A DNA stretch of 15,053 nt from DATFWC01 sp045801465. GTDB lineage: Bacteria; Pseudomonadota; Alphaproteobacteria; Rhizobiales; Xanthobacteraceae. A model generated the notes under the pieces. The model saw nothing but the letters and a program-made list of their open reading frames with translations. It did no database searches and was not told the origin of the DNA. A program made the position numbers and the translations under genes. Location: NCBI GenBank assembly GCA_045801465.1, contig JBJMSU010000221.1, forward strand, positions 1 through 15,053. Reading direction: 5' to 3'. Positions 1 through 6,513 of this stretch are shown here, piece by piece; position 1 is the stretch's first letter; every line of letters starts with the position of its first letter.

Positions 1-237
1 GTCGATCCAAAAAAGATCACCGTGCCGACCCTCATCATGCGCGGCGAGTACGACGGCATCGCCGGCTTCGACGACCTGATCGCGTTCTTCAAGCTCCTGC
101 CCAACCCCGACAAGCAGTTCGCCGTGATGCCGGGCATCGCCCATGCCTCGTTCCAGCAGAAGAACTACATGATCGCCTATCACATCCTGCTCACCTTCTT
201 CACCCAGCCGGAGCCGGTCTATCGCGGACAGGCGTGA
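1..237 (+). CDS. alpha/beta hydrolase, C-terminal fragment (5' end outside window)
   Basis: The window opens in frame inside a gene that ends with TGA at 235-237, so about 78 C-terminal residues are visible. They look like the end of an alpha/beta-hydrolase fold: a strand 'PTLIMRGEYDGIA', in which the Asp of EYD sits where the family has its catalytic acid, and then 'FAVMPGIAHAS', in which the His sits where the catalytic base lies. The nucleophile elbow (GxSxG) would be upstream of the window. The family includes esterases, lipases and C-C hydrolases, and this fragment does not show the substrate. The fragment ends 60 bp before a CtrA-type box, so it is probably the last gene of its transcript. 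I see no clear T-rich terminator after it. Confidence 0.8.
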   Translation, partial: VDPKKITVPTLIMRGEYDGIAGFDDLIAFFKLLPNPDKQFAVMPGIAHASFQQKNYMIAYHILLTFFTQPEPVYRGQA

Positions 238-296
238 GCCAGTCGCGGGGTGGACAGGCGCTGCCGAAGACGCGCCGTGGACACCGAAGGGCATCG

Positions 297-315
297 TTAA
301 CCAATCGTTAACCAT
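297..315 (+). promoter_or_regulatory. CtrA-type binding box (TTAA-N7-TTAACCAT)
   Basis: TTAA at 297-300 and TTAA at 308-311 are separated by exactly seven bases, and the second half continues as TTAACCAT. This matches the full consensus of CtrA, the alphaproteobacterial cell-cycle response regulator (TTAA-N7-TTAA, often TTAACCAT). TTAA is rare in DNA this GC-rich, so the exact N7 spacing is unlikely to be chance. It lies about 340 bp upstream of the next supported start (652), which suggests either a distant transcription start with a long leader or a still unrecognised transcript. Binding itself is inference. Confidence 0.6.
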
Positions 316-467
316 GTGCGAGGCATGCTTTTGCGGGCTCGGGGGTGGCGTCAGTGGGTTGAGCGTACCCATGTACGAGTCCGCGCGCTTGAAGGTCGAT
401 CATCTGATGGGCTCCCAGGGCCCGTCGACCGCCGCCGATCTACCAACTCCTCAACCAAATGCTGGAC

Positions 468-487
468 CGTCCGCCGCAAGGCGGACG
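468..487 (+). other. perfect 8-bp hairpin with GCAA (GNRA) loop
   Basis: The arm CGTCCGCC at 468-475 pairs perfectly with GGCGGACG at 480-487 around the tetraloop GCAA at 476-479, a stable GNRA loop. No T-run follows, so it is not a typical intrinsic terminator. It sits between the CtrA-type box and the coiled-coil gene and could be part of a structured leader or small RNA. A GC-rich hairpin can also arise by chance. Confidence 0.4.
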
Positions 488-638
488 TGGTTGCATCCGT
501 CCGCGGCGGCCTCGTGTCTCTCGATAAGCCCTGCCGCCGCTACGCGCTCGACAAAAAGGACGCGCTATCCTGGCAGTGTTCCATCCCCGGGTCTGAGCCG
601 AACCTCTGCAGCCTCGGAATCATCCCAAGTGTTGAATC

Positions 639-644
639 AAGGAG
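639..644 (+). promoter_or_regulatory. ribosome binding site deciding the start at 652
   Basis: AAGGAG at 639-644 is a near-perfect Shine-Dalgarno sequence seven bases before the ATG at 652. It decides between this start and the much longer open frame that enters from 316, which has no comparable site. Confidence 0.7.
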
Positions 645-651
645 CAGTGAT

Positions 652-1107
652 ATGGGAATGATCTCAAACGCACGAGCGAAGAACGAGACGAGCTTTGTGC
701 CGAGTCTGATTGCCAAGCAGCAGCGTGAGCCAGCTCGCGACGCTGACGAACGTTCCCAGGTCGAGAATCGTTCCGAGGTCCCGACGCGGACGAGCCCGAC
801 CCCCGACGGCGCTCAGCGGCTCAAGGAGATGCTCGCTGGCATGACCTGGGAACCGCGGGCGGCGATCAATGACATTGAGCAGGAGATCGGCTTGTTGAGG
901 GACCGGATTGCCGAGCGCGAGCAGGTGCTGGTCGAAGCGATCGACCAGCACGCCAACCTGAGCAAGGAGGCGGTGCGCGGAATGGGTGTGGTTCGACAAG
1001 CGGTTGCGCAGATTCGTGACGCATTCAACGTCGCCATGCGTCCAATCCCCATACTCGACGACCAGGCCGGGGCAACGAATCCAGGGAGCGACGACCGGCG
1101 AGCATGA
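652..1107 (+). CDS. hypothetical protein with a C-terminal coiled coil
   Basis: This is a 151-residue protein that I do not recognise. Residues 1-65 are polar, low in complexity and probably disordered (rich in Arg, Glu, Ser, Thr and Pro). Residues 70-128 look like a continuous amphipathic helix or coiled coil, roughly 'INDIEQEIGLLRDRIAEREQ' onward with Leu/Ile at heptad-like spacing. The tail (130-151) is again flexible. There is no signal peptide or membrane segment, so it is probably cytoplasmic. The start at 652 is chosen because of the strong AAGGAG site seven bases upstream. The same frame is open back to 316, but that extension has no family resemblance. The gene stands alone, and the next gene (CAP-domain) converges on it. 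A CtrA-type box lies upstream, which hints at cell-cycle control but does not prove it. Confidence 0.6.
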   Translation: MGMISNARAKNETSFVPSLIAKQQREPARDADERSQVENRSEVPTRTSPTPDGAQRLKEMLAGMTWEPRAAINDIEQEIGLLRDRIAEREQVLVEAIDQHANLSKEAVRGMGVVRQAVAQIRDAFNVAMRPIPILDDQAGATNPGSDDRRA

Positions 1108-1245
1108 TCGGTCGGGAAGGCGCAGTTCGGTAGCTCAGGACCGACGACCGCGGCCATGCGTGAGCGGCGCCCCGACACGCGGGCTCGCCGACGTGCGGAC
1201 AAAGCGTCGGAGATCCCCGTCAGCTTGTTCTCTCTGCGGACGCCC

Positions 1246-1806
1246 CTATTCGCAGGCGATGCGGGGCAAACCGGCGATGGCCTCGCCGCAGAACCTGATC
1301 AGATCCGGAGACCCGGAGCGCCGGATCGACGCGCGTCGCATGCGCGGCGGCTTGCGCAGCGACCGTGGCTCGGCTGATCCGGCCATTACCAGCGCCCAGA
1401 ACACCTTGTAGCGCGAGTTCGGCGCCGCGGCCGACGCAATGCCGATGCGCGTGATACCCCCCTTCAAGAGGTTGGCCCGGTGTCCGGACGAGCCTTTCCA
1501 CATGTCGAGGGCCGAGGAAAAATCGCGCGCGCCGGCCGCGATGTTTTCCGCCGCGATCCCGGCGCTGGCGCCGCTCACGCGGGAGGCAAACGACCCACCG
1601 ACGCTGTGGCTGAGCACGCCGGCGCGTGCCATCGCGTGCGCCTGGTGGCGGGCGACCTGCATCAGGCCGCCATCGACGGTGACGGCGGAGAGCCCGTGCT
1701 GGCGGCGATACGCCGAGATTGCGCCTTGCGCGGCGGCACCGAGCGAGTCGGCCGATGCGTTGCCGACAGAGACCAACAGAAGAATGAACGCGAGACGAAT
1801 CTTCAT
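1246..1806 (-). CDS. secreted CAP/SCP-PR1 domain protein
   Basis: This 186-residue protein starts with a clear Sec signal peptide (a Lys/Arg n-region, the hydrophobic core 'LAFILLLVSVG', and a cleavage site after NASA near residue 19). A bacterial CAP (SCP/PR1) domain follows. The conserved surface is recognisable: 'HQAHAMA' (54-60), 'LSHS' with His67, 'AAENIA' with Glu87, 'GHRANLL' with His109 and 'IGIA...YKVFWALVMAG' at 121-143. Bacterial CAP proteins are secreted or periplasmic and their biochemical role is mostly unknown; the His/Glu set is the family's usual metal or ligand pocket. The start at 1806 is preferred over 1929 because it places the signal peptide at the N-terminus. Residues 146-186 form an unusual basic tail (several Arg/Lys, two Cys) beyond the domain. 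The gene is divergent from the solute-binding protein at 1947. Confidence 0.82.
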   Translation of the reverse strand: MKIRLAFILLLVSVGNASADSLGAAAQGAISAYRRQHGLSAVTVDGGLMQVARHQAHAMARAGVLSHSVGGSFASRVSGASAGIAAENIAAGARDFSSALDMWKGSSGHRANLLKGGITRIGIASAAAPNSRYKVFWALVMAGSAEPRSLRKPPRMRRASIRRSGSPDLIRFCGEAIAGLPRIACE

Positions 1807-1946
1807 GGCGGAATACTCATGCGCAGCCGCATCAAGACGTCGGTACGTTAGAGCCGCGCCCGTCGCCGCAGCAAGCGGTGCCGTGTTGAGCCGGCCGGAT
1901 ATTTGCGGCATGGTGAACAGGAAACGCACAACGAAAAGGGAAAGAT

Positions 1947-2966
1947 ATGGAAGCGCTGAGGATCGGGCTCTATGCCATCATTTGGCTGGCGATCACGGGC
2001 TTTGTCGCGCCCGCTTGGGCGCAGGACGCCGTCGACGTGGAGAAGGCCAAGGCGGAAGGCAAAGTGGTCTGGTACACCTCGACCCCGATCGAGCAGGGAC
2101 AGAAGATCGCCGACGCATTCCAGAAGGAATACGGCATCAAGGTCGAGATGTTCCGCTCCGGCGGCTCGGCGATCCTGCGCCGTTTCCAGCAGGAGATGGA
2201 TGCCGGCCGCGTGGCGGTCGACGTGCTCACGCACTCGGAGCCCGCCGCCGCCAATGCGCTCGGCAAGAAGGGGCTGTTCGCGGCGTTCAAGCCAAAGAAC
2301 TTCGACAAGGTGCCGGACGCCGCCAAGGATCCGAACGGCCTGTTCGTCGGCCAGCGGCTCAACATGATGACGCACTATCTGCGCAGCGACAAAGTCGCGG
2401 CCGCCGACGAGCCGAAGACGTGGAGCGATCTCGTCGACGCGAAATATAAGGGCAAGCTGGTAATGACCGATCCCTCCTTCACCTCGCTGCAGGTATCGGT
2501 GGTAGGCACCATGGCGAAGGAGCGCGGCTGGGGCTTCTACGAGAAGCTGCGCGCCAGCGATGTCATGATCGTGCAAGGCAATCAGCAGGTCGCCGACACG
2601 CTCAAGCGCGGCGAGCGCCTGATCGCCGTCGGCGCGCTCGACTCCTACGCGGCCGATCTCAAGAAGGAGGGCCACCCGATCAAGACGCTCTATCCGGGCG
2701 ACGGCGTGTTCGTCATCCCGTCTCCGACCTCGGTGGTGAAGGGATCGCCCAATCCCAACGCGGCCAAGCTGTTCGCCGACTTCATGATCGGCGATACTGC
2801 GCAGAAGATCTTTCCGGCCGATGGCGGCTACTCGGCGCGCATCGATGTCGCCGCGCCGGAAGGCTCGCCCGACCTCAAGACCCTCAAGATTCTCGCCGTC
2901 GACAACGACTACATCGAAAAGGAGACGGGGCGGATCAAGCGCAGGTTCAACGAGATCTTCCAATAG
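1947..2966 (+). CDS. ABC-type extracellular solute-binding protein (iron/organic-ion family 1 type)
   Basis: This is a 339-residue periplasmic binding protein. It has a signal peptide at residues 1-25 ending APAWA. The mature domain begins 'EGKVVWYTSTP', followed by the family features 'FQKEYGIKVEMFRSGGSAIL', 'VAVDVLTHSEPA' and 'TWSDLVDAKYKGKLVMTDPS', as in proteins related to FbpA, thiamine- or aminoethylphosphonate-binding SBPs. The paired Tyr residues that bind ferric iron in FbpA are not obvious, so an organic ligand is as likely as iron. AAAAGGG at 1934-1940, followed by AAAGAT, gives a good ribosome site for the ATG at 1947. Only two bases separate its stop from the next ATG at 2969, so it is probably co-transcribed with the molybdenum hydroxylase. 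No permease or ATPase gene is in the window, so it is an orphan SBP here. Confidence 0.88.
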   Translation: MEALRIGLYAIIWLAITGFVAPAWAQDAVDVEKAKAEGKVVWYTSTPIEQGQKIADAFQKEYGIKVEMFRSGGSAILRRFQQEMDAGRVAVDVLTHSEPAAANALGKKGLFAAFKPKNFDKVPDAAKDPNGLFVGQRLNMMTHYLRSDKVAAADEPKTWSDLVDAKYKGKLVMTDPSFTSLQVSVVGTMAKERGWGFYEKLRASDVMIVQGNQQVADTLKRGERLIAVGALDSYAADLKKEGHPIKTLYPGDGVFVIPSPTSVVKGSPNPNAAKLFADFMIGDTAQKIFPADGGYSARIDVAAPEGSPDLKTLKILAVDNDYIEKETGRIKRRFNEIFQ

Positions 2967-2968
2967 TC

Positions 2969-5311
2969 ATGGGCGCGCGGCAGTTCGGCGCCCGCGTCGC
3001 CCGCCTGGAAGACGCGGGCCTGCTCACCGGACAGGGCCGCTTCGTCGACGACGTGAAATTGCCGGGCGTGCTGTCCGCCTGCTTCGTGCGCAGTCCGCAC
3101 GCGCATGCGCGCATCCGTGCGGTCGATCGCGCGGGCGCGCTCGCGCTCCCCGGCGTGCACGCCGTGCTCACCGCCGACGATCTGCCCGCCCGCATGGCCA
3201 CGGGCCAAATCCCCATGCTGGTGCCCAACCCGTCGATCAAGACGCCGCGTACCCAGCTTGCGCTCGCGCGCGACGAGGTCTGTTACGTTGGCCAGACCAT
3301 TGCCGTCGTCATCGCCGACAATCGCTACCTCGCCGAGGACGCGGCTCAAGCCGTCGCCGTCGAGTTCGACGTGCTGCCGGCGGTGAGCGACTGCCGCGTC
3401 GCCGCCGATCCGGGCGCGCCGCGCGTCCATACCGACCTCGCCGACAATATCGCGGCGCGCGTGCCTTTTGCCTATGGCGACGTCGACGGCGCCTTCGCGC
3501 GAGCCGCGCACGGGTTCGAAGAGGAGCTGTTCCTGCATCGCGGCGGCGCCATGAGTCTGGAAACCCGCGCCGTGCTGGCGAGCCACGACAAGGCCGCCGA
3601 CATGCTGACGGTGTGGTCGTCGACCCAGACGCCGCATCTGTGTCGCGCGACGCTGGCCGATCTGTTCGCGCGCGATCTCGAGTCAATCCGGGTGATCGCG
3701 CCGTCGGTGGGCGGCGGCTTCGGCACCAAGGCGCCGTTCTATGCCGAGGAGGCGGTGATTCCCGCGGCCGCGCAGAAGCTCGGCCGGCCGGTGAAATGGG
3801 TGGAGGACCGGCGCGAGCATTTCTTGAGCGCGACGCAGGAGCGCGACCAGTACTGGACGGTCGCCATCGCGGTCGCGGCGGACGGCCGCATCCTTGGCCT
3901 GCGCGGCCGGATGATGCACGACACCGGCGCCTACCTGCCGTGGGGCATCATCGTCCCCTATATCGCGGCGACGACGTTTCCCGGGCCGTACGTGGTGCCG
4001 GCATATCGCATGGAGACCACCGTCGTCCTCACCAACCGGGTGCCGACCACGGTGGTGCGCGGCGCCGGGCGGCCGCAGGCGGTGTTCGCGATGGAACGGC
4101 TGATGGACCGGGTGGCGCGCGAGCTTTCCATCGACCGCGGCGAAGTTCGCCGGCGCAACATGATCCGGCCCGATCAGATGCCCTACTCGGTCGGACTTGT
4201 GTTCCGCGACGGCAAGCCGCTCACCTATGCGGGCGGCGACTTTCCCCGCAGCCAGGCGACGGCGCTGGCGCTCGCCGGTTACGAGGCGTTCCGCGAACGC
4301 CAGCAACAGGCGCGCCGCGACGGCCGCCATATCGGTATCGGCATCGCCAACTACGTGGAGGGCACCGGCCTCGGGCCGTTCGAGGGCGTCACCGTGCGTG
4401 TCCTGCCCAACGGCAAGGTCGCGGTGGCGAGCGGCGCCACCACCCAGGGACAAGGCACGCGCACGACGCTGTCGCAGATCGTCGCCGATGAGGTCGGCTG
4501 CCGCATCGACGATATCCTGATGACGCTCGGCGACACCGCGGCAATTTCGCAAGGCATCGGCGCCTTTGCCAGCCGCCAGGCCATCAATGCCGGCTGCTCG
4601 GCCCAGATCGCCGGCGGCGAGGTGCGCAAGAAGGTCGTCGCGCTCGCGGCGCAAACGCTCGGCGTCGCCGAAGATGCAATCGACCTCGAGGACGGCCGCG
4701 CGATCGCGCGCGGCGGCAACCGGCCTTCCGTGACGTTGGGCGAGCTTGCACGGCTCGCGCAGGGCATGCCGGGCTTCTCGCTGCCGGCCGGCCAGGCGCC
4801 CGGGCTCGAGCACACCGCCTATTTCGCTCCGCCGCAGGCGTCCTACTGCAACGGCACGCATGTGGCCGAGGTCGAGGTCGACGTCTGGAGCGGCGGCGTC
4901 ACGTTGCTCGACTACACGGTCGCCCACGACAGCGGCACCATCATTAACCCGCTCATCGTCGACGGCCAGGTCCAGGGCGGCGTGGCGCATGGCGTCGGCA
5001 ACGCGCTGTTCGAGTGGATGAGATACGACGACAACGCGCAGCCGCTGACCACGACGTTCGCCGACTATCTGCTGCCCACGGCAGCCGACGTCCCGGGCTG
5101 CCGCATCGAGCATGTGGAGACGCCGAACCCGCTCAATCCGCTCGGCGTCAAAGGCGCGGGCGAAGGCGGCACCATTCCGGCGCCGGCCGCGATCATCAGC
5201 GCCATCGAAGACGCGCTTATGCCGTTCAGCGTGCGCTTTGCCGAGGCGCCGCTGACGCCGGAGCGCATCGTCGCCGCCTTGCGCGCGGCCGGCGCGTACG
5301 CGAAGCTGTAG
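2969..5311 (+). CDS. molybdenum hydroxylase large subunit (xanthine dehydrogenase / CoxL form II type)
   Basis: This 780-residue protein has the length and order of a molybdopterin-binding large subunit: an N-terminal a/b hammerhead domain ('ARLEDAGLLTGQGRFVDDVK' at 11-30, 'SPHAHARIR' at 42-50) and then the Moco-binding halves. Visible motifs are VGGGFGTK (247-254), VVRGAGRPQ (362-370), TQGQGTRT (492-499) and GVKGAGEGGT (726-735). Glu732 in the last corresponds to the catalytic base of this family. The loop reads RGAGR, typical of form II ('CoxL-like') enzymes, and not the AYxCSFR of true CO dehydrogenase, so CO oxidation is unlikely. Family members hydroxylate aldehydes, purines or N-heteroaromatics with water as oxygen source. 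The partner Fe-S and FAD subunits are absent from the window. It follows the SBP gene by two bases and precedes the DUF2390 gene by six. The ribosome site is weak, so translational coupling is plausible. Confidence 0.9.
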   Translation: MGARQFGARVARLEDAGLLTGQGRFVDDVKLPGVLSACFVRSPHAHARIRAVDRAGALALPGVHAVLTADDLPARMATGQIPMLVPNPSIKTPRTQLALARDEVCYVGQTIAVVIADNRYLAEDAAQAVAVEFDVLPAVSDCRVAADPGAPRVHTDLADNIAARVPFAYGDVDGAFARAAHGFEEELFLHRGGAMSLETRAVLASHDKAADMLTVWSSTQTPHLCRATLADLFARDLESIRVIAPSVGGGFGTKAPFYAEEAVIPAAAQKLGRPVKWVEDRREHFLSATQERDQYWTVAIAVAADGRILGLRGRMMHDTGAYLPWGIIVPYIAATTFPGPYVVPAYRMETTVVLTNRVPTTVVRGAGRPQAVFAMERLMDRVARELSIDRGEVRRRNMIRPDQMPYSVGLVFRDGKPLTYAGGDFPRSQATALALAGYEAFRERQQQARRDGRHIGIGIANYVEGTGLGPFEGVTVRVLPNGKVAVASGATTQGQGTRTTLSQIVADEVGCRIDDILMTLGDTAAISQGIGAFASRQAINAGCSAQIAGGEVRKKVVALAAQTLGVAEDAIDLEDGRAIARGGNRPSVTLGELARLAQGMPGFSLPAGQAPGLEHTAYFAPPQASYCNGTHVAEVEVDVWSGGVTLLDYTVAHDSGTIINPLIVDGQVQGGVAHGVGNALFEWMRYDDNAQPLTTTFADYLLPTAADVPGCRIEHVETPNPLNPLGVKGAGEGGTIPAPAAIISAIEDALMPFSVRFAEAPLTPERIVAALRAAGAYAKL

Positions 5312-5317
5312 CCGATC

Positions 5318-5857
5318 ATGACGGAAGCTGAAGCAACGAGCGCGCAGGAATCGCCGTTCTGGCGGTTCTCGCTGCGCTTCTATCGCAATCCGGAGGTCGC
5401 GGCGGCGTGCATCGCGCTGCAGGACGAGGCGGGCGTCGACGTCAACGTGCTGATGTTCCTGCTGTGGAACGCGACGCTCAAGCGGACCTTGCCGCCAGCC
5501 GCTATTGCCGACCTGGACGGCAAGATCGGCGCCTGGCGCAACGCTGCCGTGATCCCGCTGCGCGAGCTGCGCCGTGCGCTGAAACATGCGCCCCGCGTGG
5601 TCGCGCCGGGCGCGGCGGAAGCGTTCCGCACCCGCGTCAAGGCGGTGGAGCTCGAAGCGGAGCGACTGCAGCAGCAGACCATGTACGCGCTCGTGCCGTC
5701 ATTGCCGTTCGAGCCGGCCCCCTCGGCGCTCGCCGCCGCGGACGCCAACGTGGGCGCGTACGCGGCGACCAGCGCCAAGGCCTTTCCGGCGGCGGCCGTC
5801 GCCACCATACTCGCGGCATTTGCACAGGTTTCGGGCGAGACCGACCGGCCGGTTTGA
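5318..5857 (+). CDS. DUF2390 / TIGR02444 family protein
   Basis: This 179-residue protein has the hallmark opening of the TIGR02444 (DUF2390) family: 'FWRFSLRFYRNPEVAAACIALQ' within residues 14-35, followed by 'GVDVNVLMFLLWNATL' (39-54). Its core (15-140) is predicted to be all helical. Residues 145-179 are Ala/Pro-rich and look like a flexible end. There is no signal peptide, so it is cytoplasmic. The family has no established function that I know of. The gene starts six bases after the Mo-hydroxylase stop and is very likely in the same transcript. Its own ribosome site is weak, which again suggests coupling. The name is based on the N-terminal motif; I am fairly sure of the family and can say nothing about the reaction. 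Confidence 0.8.
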   Translation: MTEAEATSAQESPFWRFSLRFYRNPEVAAACIALQDEAGVDVNVLMFLLWNATLKRTLPPAAIADLDGKIGAWRNAAVIPLRELRRALKHAPRVVAPGAAEAFRTRVKAVELEAERLQQQTMYALVPSLPFEPAPSALAAADANVGAYAATSAKAFPAAAVATILAAFAQVSGETDRPV

Positions 5858-5900
5858 GGCCATCACATCCGCATTCGGCAATCAACGGAAGGGAGAGATC

Positions 5901-6281
5901 ATGGACCAGGCAACGTACGACCGCGGGCTTGCCAAGCGGCGCAAGGTGCTGGGCGAGGATTATGTCAATCGCGCGCTCGCCAATGCCGACGACTTCAATC
6001 GCGACTTCCAGCGCATCGTCACGCAATATTGCTGGGGCGAGGCGTGGGGCGACGAGACGCTCACCCCGCGCGAGCGCTCGATCCTCAACCTCGGCATGAT
6101 TGCTGCGCTGGGCAAGATGGACGAGTTCCAGACCCACGTGCGCGGCGCCCTCGGCAACGGCTTGACGCCGAACGAGGTGCGCGCGGTGCTCACCCAGATC
6201 GCGGTCTATTGCGGCATCCCGGTCGGCGTCGACTGCTTCCGCGTGGCGAAGCCGATCGTCGACGCGCACAAGAAGGGATGA
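5901..6281 (+). CDS. carboxymuconolactone decarboxylase family protein (PcaC-like)
   Basis: This 126-residue protein matches the 4-carboxymuconolactone decarboxylase (PcaC) family over its whole length. Visible segments are 'YCWGEAWG' (43-50), 'LTPRERSILNLGMIAAL' (54-70), 'EFQTHVRGALGNGLT' (75-89, with His79) and 'AVYCGIPVGVDCFRVAK' (101-117). PcaC converts 4-carboxymuconolactone to beta-ketoadipate enol-lactone in protocatechuate breakdown. The CxxC motif of AhpD-like peroxidase relatives is absent, which favours the decarboxylase branch. No other pca genes are in the window, so the exact substrate is open. AAGGGAG at 5889-5895 is a good ribosome site for the ATG at 5901. It follows the DUF2390 gene by 43 bp, probably in the same operon, and it ends before a large inverted repeat. 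Confidence 0.87.
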   Translation: MDQATYDRGLAKRRKVLGEDYVNRALANADDFNRDFQRIVTQYCWGEAWGDETLTPRERSILNLGMIAALGKMDEFQTHVRGALGNGLTPNEVRAVLTQIAVYCGIPVGVDCFRVAKPIVDAHKKG

Positions 6282-6310
6282 GCGCGTGCGTGACGGGCCA
6301 GCTTGCTCCT

Positions 6311-6450
6311 ATCCCTCCCCCGAAGGGGGAGGGTGGCCGAGTGAAGCGAGGCCGGGTGGGGTTTCGACGCACATCGACTTGTATCGACCTGCATCGTTCC
6401 CCCCACCCGGTCGGCGTGCGGCCGACCCCCTCCCCCTCCGGGGGAGGGAT
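6311..6450. repeat. large imperfect inverted repeat (intergenic palindromic element)
   Basis: Two arms of about 50 bp, 6311-6361 and 6401-6450, are imperfect reverse complements. The outer ends read ATCCCTCCCCC and its complement, and the inner ends read CCGGGTGGGG and its complement. Each arm also folds on itself: CCCTCCCCC/GGGGGAGGG at 6313-6333 (loop GAA) and again at 6428-6448 (loop TCC). GGTCGGC/GCCGACC at 6409-6427 forms a third hairpin. The central 40 bp is unique. This type of G/C-run palindrome is typical of dispersed intergenic repeats in Rhizobiales (recollection, not a search). It sits between two convergent genes and may end both transcripts. Confidence 0.8.
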
Positions 6451-6513
6451 GGAGTTCGTGGCCAGCTGAGCATCAGCTACGGGTGCCTCGCAGTGGGACG
6501 CTAAAGAGGCAGA

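Larger units (their letters stand above)
238..651. other. 414-bp intergenic stretch: CtrA-type box, GNRA hairpin, no convincing gene
   Basis: No convincing gene lies here. Open frames do cross it (from 314, and from a GTG at 316 that reads into the next gene), but their translations are Arg/Ser/Pro-rich with no recognisable domain and no ribosome site at their starts. The recognisable elements are a CtrA-type TTAA-N7-TTAA box at 297-311, an 8-bp perfect hairpin with a GCAA loop at 468-487, and GANTC (CcrM methylation-type) sites at 377-381, 617-621 and 634-638. Three GANTC sites are not clearly more than chance for this length. The stretch is long enough for a long 5' leader or a small RNA, but nothing in the sequence proves either. 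Confidence 0.5.

Noticed and set aside
316..651. N-terminal extension of the coiled-coil gene (frame open from a GTG at 316)
   Set aside because: The translated stretch is Arg/Ser-rich with no ribosome site at its start, while AAGGAG sits seven bases before the ATG at 652.
1108..1144. TCGGTC/GACCGA stem as a terminator after the coiled-coil gene
   Set aside because: Only six base pairs with a 25-base loop and no T-run; it is easily a chance match in GC-rich DNA.
1848..2963. Long minus-strand open frame opposite the solute-binding protein
   Set aside because: It is a mirror frame of a clearly coding gene; its translation is His/Arg/Leu-rich with no family motif.
2821..4491. 556-codon plus-strand frame overlapping the Mo hydroxylase
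   Set aside because: The product is overwhelmingly Arg/Ala/Pro, typical of a shifted frame in high-GC DNA, and the Mo hydroxylase frame has clear family motifs.
3683..5587. 634-codon minus-strand frame opposite the Mo hydroxylase
   Set aside because: It has Arg/His-rich composition and no domain; it is antisense to a gene with conserved catalytic motifs.
6311..6450. CRISPR array or intrinsic tandem repeat
   Set aside because: There are only two arms and they are inverted, not direct repeats with spacers.
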